From: Actinomycetota bacterium
GTDB taxonomy: Bacteria; Actinomycetota; Rubrobacteria; Rubrobacterales; Rubrobacteraceae
DNA length: 8,861 bases
Direction of reading: 5' to 3'
NCBI GenBank assembly: GCA_020200675.1
Contig: JAIVIG010000033.1
Coordinates: 1-8,861, forward strand
The notes below the pieces were generated by a model. The model worked only from the letters and a program-made list of their open reading frames with translations. It was not told the origin of the DNA and did no database searches. Each line of letters begins with the position of its first letter. The stretch's first letter is position 1. Below are positions 6,109 through 8,861 of the stretch, one piece after another. Position numbers and translations under genes: made by a program.

Positions 6109-6654
6109 ATGGCAAAAAGTAGGGCACCGAGACGGCCGCTCTGGCTGATCGCGGACCACGAGAACGGCCGGATGGGCGTGTACACCCTCCGTTCCGACAA
6201 CGATAGGGAGACCTTGCCGGTCTTCAGCTTCGAAGAGGAGGCCGAGGCATTCCTGCGGCTCGGGGAGACGGGGATGAGCTGGCGGGCGAGAGAGACCACG
6301 GCTGGGGAGTTGTTCTCGCTGCTCCACGGGCCTTGCTCCGGCGTGAAGAGGGTGGCGCTCGATCCGCTGCCGGTCGTCGACGGCGAGATGGTCTTCGACC
6401 TCGCGGGTTGGGGCAGGAGAGATTTCCTGCGAGACTTCGTAGAGGCGACCCCGGCTCCCAACTACGAGCGGCGGGCAAAGGTGACCGTAAGCTCCGGTTT
6501 CTTAGAGAGCCCGAACGGGGAGAGTCCGGACGGCAGAGGAACGCCGTCACGAGAGACCGGAGAGGAGCGCGGACGGACGGAGAACGGAGCAGCCACCCGG
6601 CGCAAGCCCGAGAGAATCCGCGGCGGGCCCCTCAACGAGGACGGCCCGTGGTAG
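6109..6654 (+). CDS. Conserved-looking protein of unknown function with disordered tail
   Basis: I cannot name this 181-residue protein. It follows the preceding gene by 19 bases, with a GAGAG-type ribosome site at 6094-6098. Residues 10-110 look like a compact alpha/beta domain: strands PLWLIADHE and MGVYTLRS, then LPVFSFEEEAEAFLRLG, then RARETTAGELFSLLHG, then VKRVALDPLP and a hydrophobic EMVFDLAGW, closing with FLRDFVEA. The 'strand, LPVFSFEEEAEAFL, strand' pattern recalls small stress or SseB-like domains, but this is only an impression. From residue 125 the chain is Arg, Glu, Gly and Pro rich and probably disordered. Its last bases overlap a short hydrophobic frame (6648-6710). A frameshift joining the two would give this protein a C-terminal membrane anchor. 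Confidence 0.7.
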   Translation: MAKSRAPRRPLWLIADHENGRMGVYTLRSDNDRETLPVFSFEEEAEAFLRLGETGMSWRARETTAGELFSLLHGPCSGVKRVALDPLPVVDGEMVFDLAGWGRRDFLRDFVEATPAPNYERRAKVTVSSGFLESPNGESPDGRGTPSRETGEERGRTENGAATRRKPERIRGGPLNEDGPW

Positions 6655-6710
6655 GTGTGGTTACCGCGATGGGCTTCCTGGTGGCCTTCGTCCTCAGCAG
6701 GCTGGAGTAG
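6648..6710 (+). CDS. Putative 20-residue membrane microprotein or detached tail anchor
   Basis: A GTG at 6648 opens a frame of 20 codons to the TAG at 6708, overlapping the last seven bases of the preceding gene. CGAGGA at 6636-6641 (core GAGG 6637-6640) is well placed as a ribosome site, 7 bases upstream, so coupled re-initiation is plausible. The product is almost entirely one hydrophobic helix (VVTAMGFLVAFVLSRLE), with small residues and a terminal Arg-Leu-Glu. That resembles the glycine-rich C-terminal anchor of DUF883 (ElaB/YqjD)-type proteins. The same frame is open far upstream inside the 181-residue gene, so a -1 frameshift, real or a sequencing error, would instead fuse it to that protein. 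I see no classic slippery heptamer just before the stop. Confidence 0.35.
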   Translation: MVGVVTAMGFLVAFVLSRLE

Positions 6711-6877
6711 AAGACCGCAAGTCCCGCAGGACGTCGGCGCAAGAGTCTCTTCGAGGGTGCGGTCTCGCGCACTCCAAAGAGAGCTGCCTCGCCGCCGAAC
6801 ACGCCGCGCTCTCGCTGGCACGGTAACCTGTTGGTCTGTCCCCGCACACAAGATGCGCAAAGTGTAGATTACGCGTC
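6711..6877. other. Intergenic spacer before the DUF1622 pair
   Basis: No gene is visible. Short inverted repeats occur: AAGAG-T-CTCTT (6741-6751) and GTGCG/CGCAC (about 6757-6772), the latter a weak terminator candidate for the padR operon without a T-tract. Upstream of the ATG at 6878 there is no Shine-Dalgarno sequence. TAGATT at 6865-6870 would suit a -10 box for a nearly leaderless message, but no matching -35 is apparent. Confidence 0.35.
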
Positions 6878-7255
6878 ATGGAAGAGCTTCTGGTCATAGC
6901 GGTCGGCTACCTGCGGCTAACGGTCGAGGCGATAGGGGCGGCCGTGGTAGGTTTCGGCGCCCTTGCGACGACCTACCGGTACGTTCTCACCCTGGTCGGC
7001 GTAAGGGATTACACCAACAATCAAATACGGCTCTACCTCGGGCGCTACCTGGCGCTGGGGCTGGAGTTCCAGCTCGGGGCCGACATCCTATCCACCGCCG
7101 TCGCCCCGACCCTCGACGAGGTGCTCCTCCTGGGGGCGATAGCGGCGATCCGGACGGGGCTCAACTACTTTCTCTCCCAGGAGCTCGAGCGCGAGCGCCA
7201 GCAGGAGGCCCCCCGCCCCGAGCGCGACAGCGAGCGCGACGCCGCGCGCGGCTAG
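6878..7255 (+). CDS. DUF1622 family membrane protein
   Basis: This 125-residue integral membrane protein of unknown function matches the DUF1622 pattern. Its first helix carries VGYLRLTVEAIGAAVVGFGALATT (residues 9-32), followed by YRYVLTLVGV. Next comes the family hallmark: an Arg-rich stretch, then LGRYLALGLEFQLGADILSTAVAPT (54-78), then a third helix LLLGAIAAIRTGLNYFLSQELERE. The tail after residue 105 is a charged Glu/Arg string (ERERQQEAPRPERDSERD) and probably cytoplasmic. The start codon has no clear ribosome site, which suggests a leaderless or weakly initiated message. It is followed after eight bases by a shorter relative, and the two are likely cotranscribed and may form a hetero-oligomer. 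Family transport activity has not been established to my knowledge. Confidence 0.85.
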   Translation: MEELLVIAVGYLRLTVEAIGAAVVGFGALATTYRYVLTLVGVRDYTNNQIRLYLGRYLALGLEFQLGADILSTAVAPTLDEVLLLGAIAAIRTGLNYFLSQELERERQQEAPRPERDSERDAARG

Positions 7256-7263
7256 AGACGACG

Positions 7264-7560
7264 ATGGAGGCGTACCAGGCCGCGCTGAGCACGGCGCGGA
7301 TCCTCTTGCTCTTCGTGGGGAGCTTCGTCATCGTCTTCGGGATCGCGCGCGCCCTCCCCGTGGCGCGCGGTCCGGGAGGGCCCGCCCGCGTCGCCCGGCG
7401 GATAGGGGAGAATGCTGCCCTCGGCCTCGACTACTTCGTCGGGGCGACCATCCTCAACCTCGCGCTGAACCCGACCTGGGCCGCGATCGCGACCACGGCC
7501 CTCACCATCGCGGTGCGAAAAACCCTCACGTTCTCGCTCGGGCGCTCCGCCCGAGCGTAA
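7264..7560 (+). CDS. Second DUF1622-like membrane protein
   Basis: This 98-residue protein looks like a divergent paralogue of its upstream neighbour. Residues 10-30 form one membrane helix (ARILLLFVGSFVIVFGIARAL). ENAALGLDYFVGATILNLALNPTWAAI (about 49-75) aligns with the neighbour's LALGLEFQLGADILSTAVAPT. The final helix IATTALTIAVRKTLTFSLG aligns with IAAIRTGLNYFLS. The acidic residue after LGL (Asp here, Glu upstream) and the A(D/T)IL(N/S) step are retained, but the Asp of GADIL is Thr here. The ATG lies eight bases after the upstream TAG, with only a weak AGAGACG as ribosome site. It lacks the long charged tail. The alignment was made by eye, so paralogy is a strong impression and not computed. 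Confidence 0.75.
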   Translation: MEAYQAALSTARILLLFVGSFVIVFGIARALPVARGPGGPARVARRIGENAALGLDYFVGATILNLALNPTWAAIATTALTIAVRKTLTFSLGRSARA

Positions 7561-7590
7561 CGACCTGAACTGTGCGCCGTATAAATATGG

Positions 7591-7616
7591 GGAGGAGCGG
7601 TAAAGGCCGCTCCTCC
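7591..7616. terminator. Bidirectional hairpin between convergent genes
   Basis: GGAGGAGCGG (7591-7600) and CCGCTCCTCC (7607-7616) form a perfect 10-bp stem around a six-base loop. It sits 30 bases after the stop of the second DUF1622 gene and 10 bases beyond the lactate permease stop on the other strand. No long T-tract follows on the plus side. On the minus side the next bases read CCATATTTAT, which is moderately T-rich, so it suits the permease better. Confidence 0.7.
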
Positions 7617-7625
7617 GAACGGCTT

Positions 7626-8861
7626 CTAACCCCCGGGCACCATCCAGGGGAGCACGTAGGCCTGGAGAGTGACTATGATCGCCATCACTACCGTGAGACC
7701 GATGGACCACGGCAACACCAGCCGGAAGAGGTCGCCCTCCCTGCCCTGCAGGCCCGTCGAGCTCGTGCCGACGGCCAGGTTCTGCGGGCTGATCATCTTC
7801 CCCAGCACGCCACCCGAGGAGTTGGCTCCCACGGCCAGGACCGGGCTCAGGCCAAGCTGGCCCGCCGTCGTCTTCTGCAGGTTGGCGAAGAGGGCGTTGG
7901 ACGAGGTGTCCGAGCCCGTGAGCGCCACCCCGAGCCACCCGATGAAAGAGGCGAAGAACGGGAAGAGGATGCCCGTGGCGGCGAACGCCAGGCCCAACGT
8001 GTAGGTCATGCCCGAGTAGTTGAACAGGAAAGCCAGGCCCAGGATGGCGGCTATGGTCAGGATGGCCCACTTGAGCTGGTTCAAGGTCTGCCCGTAGATC
8101 CTCAAAGCCCTGCCCGGCCCGACCCGCAGCACGGCGAGCGAGATGATGTCCGCGATGAGGATCAAGGTCCCGGCCGCCGAGAGCCAGTCAGTCTGGTATT
8201 TGGCGGGGTAGGGAGCCGCCGCGCCCACCGCCGGAGGCTGGCGGGTGACCTGCCCGTCCAGTCCCGGCCAGCCCACGGCTATCTTGCCCTGTTCGTTTAC
8301 CGCGGCGGTAGGGAAGTTGATCGCGGCCTCTATGCCCCTTATGGTGCTCTTGATGGGCTCTACCTGGGAGAGGAGGAATATCGCCACTATGATTATGAAC
8401 GGCGACCAGGCGAGGAGCGTCGCCCCAAAGGGGGGACGCTCGTACGACTCTCTCTCCGCCGCCGCGGGCTCGTTGGAGAAGTGCCACTCCTCGCGCGGGC
8501 TCCAGAAGGCGAGCAGGGCCACGACTGCTATCACTGCGGCGATCGCCGCCAAGAGGTCCGCCAACTCCGGCCCGAGGAGGTTGGAGACCAAGAACTGCGC
8601 TCCGGCGAACGACACGCCGCTAACGACGACGACTGGCCACACCTCGAGCATCCTGCGCCACCCGGCCATCACCACGACCAGGAAGCCCGGGATAATGAGC
8701 GCGAGGAGCGGCGTCTGGCGCCCCACCATCTGCGAGAGCTGCAAAGTGTCCAGTTGGGCCACGGAAGCCCCGGTGATTATGGGGATACCGAAACCCCCGA
8801 ACGCGACCGGAGCCGTGTTCGCGAGAAGCGCCAGGGCCGCTGCATACAGCGCCTCGAAACC
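7626..8861 (-). CDS. lctP: L-lactate permease, LctP family (N-terminus beyond window)
   Basis: This is a multi-pass inner-membrane transporter of the lactate permease family (LctP), which brings in L-lactate, and often D-lactate or glycolate, with protons. The visible 411 residues are the C-terminal three quarters; family members have about 550. Hallmarks in order are LLANTAPVAFGGFGIPIIT (residues 12-30), a run of hydrophobic helices, then GWLGVALTGSDTSSNALFANLQ and VGANSSGGVLGKMISPQNLAVG in the last third. A GREGDLFR loop and a final helix end in VLPWMVPGG. The frame is open to the window edge, so the first in-frame Met (at 8762) is internal and is not the start. An Ala/Glu-rich loop after SPREEWHF and a Pro-rich outer loop before DWLSAAG are typical variable regions. 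No lactate dehydrogenase or regulator is adjacent within the window. The hairpin at 7591-7616 probably ends its transcript. Confidence 0.92.
   Translation of the reverse strand, partial: GFEALYAAALALLANTAPVAFGGFGIPIITGASVAQLDTLQLSQMVGRQTPLLALIIPGFLVVVMAGWRRMLEVWPVVVVSGVSFAGAQFLVSNLLGPELADLLAAIAAVIAVVALLAFWSPREEWHFSNEPAAAERESYERPPFGATLLAWSPFIIIVAIFLLSQVEPIKSTIRGIEAAINFPTAAVNEQGKIAVGWPGLDGQVTRQPPAVGAAAPYPAKYQTDWLSAAGTLILIADIISLAVLRVGPGRALRIYGQTLNQLKWAILTIAAILGLAFLFNYSGMTYTLGLAFAATGILFPFFASFIGWLGVALTGSDTSSNALFANLQKTTAGQLGLSPVLAVGANSSGGVLGKMISPQNLAVGTSSTGLQGREGDLFRLVLPWSIGLTVVMAIIVTLQAYVLPWMVPGG

Noticed and set aside
6630..6654. Programmed -1 frameshift site before the stop of the 181-residue gene.
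   Set aside because: No X-XXY-YYZ heptamer in the zero frame is seen near GGG CCC CTC; re-initiation at the GTG or an assembly error is the simpler reading.
7252..8070. A 272-codon minus-strand frame under the DUF1622-like gene and the permease end.
   Set aside because: It is His/Arg/Gly-rich with no motif and conflicts with the clear LctP frame and the hairpin at 7591-7616.

Overview
The window looks like chromosomal DNA of a high-GC Gram-positive-type bacterium. The gene set (multi-PAS DegS/NarX-like kinase, a CheB with the cysteine-containing C-terminal extension, DUF4126, PadR, DUF1622, lactate permease) and codon usage suggest an actinobacterium of the Rubrobacter kind. That placement is inference from remembered family distributions, not from a search. 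I see no rRNA, tRNA, CRISPR array, IS element or phage gene.

Layout. (1) 1-2929, minus: a very large sensor histidine kinase with six PAS domains, cut at its C-terminus by the window edge. (2) 2985-3443, plus: a decayed cheB remnant whose frame changes three times and whose catalytic core is mostly deleted. (3) 3444-3738: gene-free DNA with a G-quadruplex motif enclosed by an 11-bp inverted repeat, and an AT-rich repeat copy. (4) 3739-4921, minus: an intact DUF4126 membrane protein gene downstream of a family-2-like glycosyltransferase that lacks its 5' end and has an in-frame amber codon. (5) 4922-5231: gene-free DNA with a second copy of the AT-rich repeat and palindromes. (6) 5232-6710, plus: a compact operon of a PadR-type regulator, two proteins I do not recognise, and a 20-residue membrane microprotein or detached tail anchor. 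(7) 6878-7560, plus: two tandem DUF1622-type membrane proteins. (8) 7591-7616: a perfect hairpin between convergent genes. (9) 7626-8861, minus: an L-lactate permease, N-terminus beyond the window.

How it fits together. The left half (2985-5050) looks like a zone of gene decay: two broken genes lie around one intact membrane gene, and that block is bracketed by collinear direct repeats. The right half is healthy. The PadR operon is the best candidate for something undescribed: an apparent regulator controls two unknown soluble proteins and a tiny hydrophobic product whose sequence resembles the glycine-rich tail anchors of DUF883-type proteins. The lactate permease and the DUF1622 pair have no visible functional link to it.
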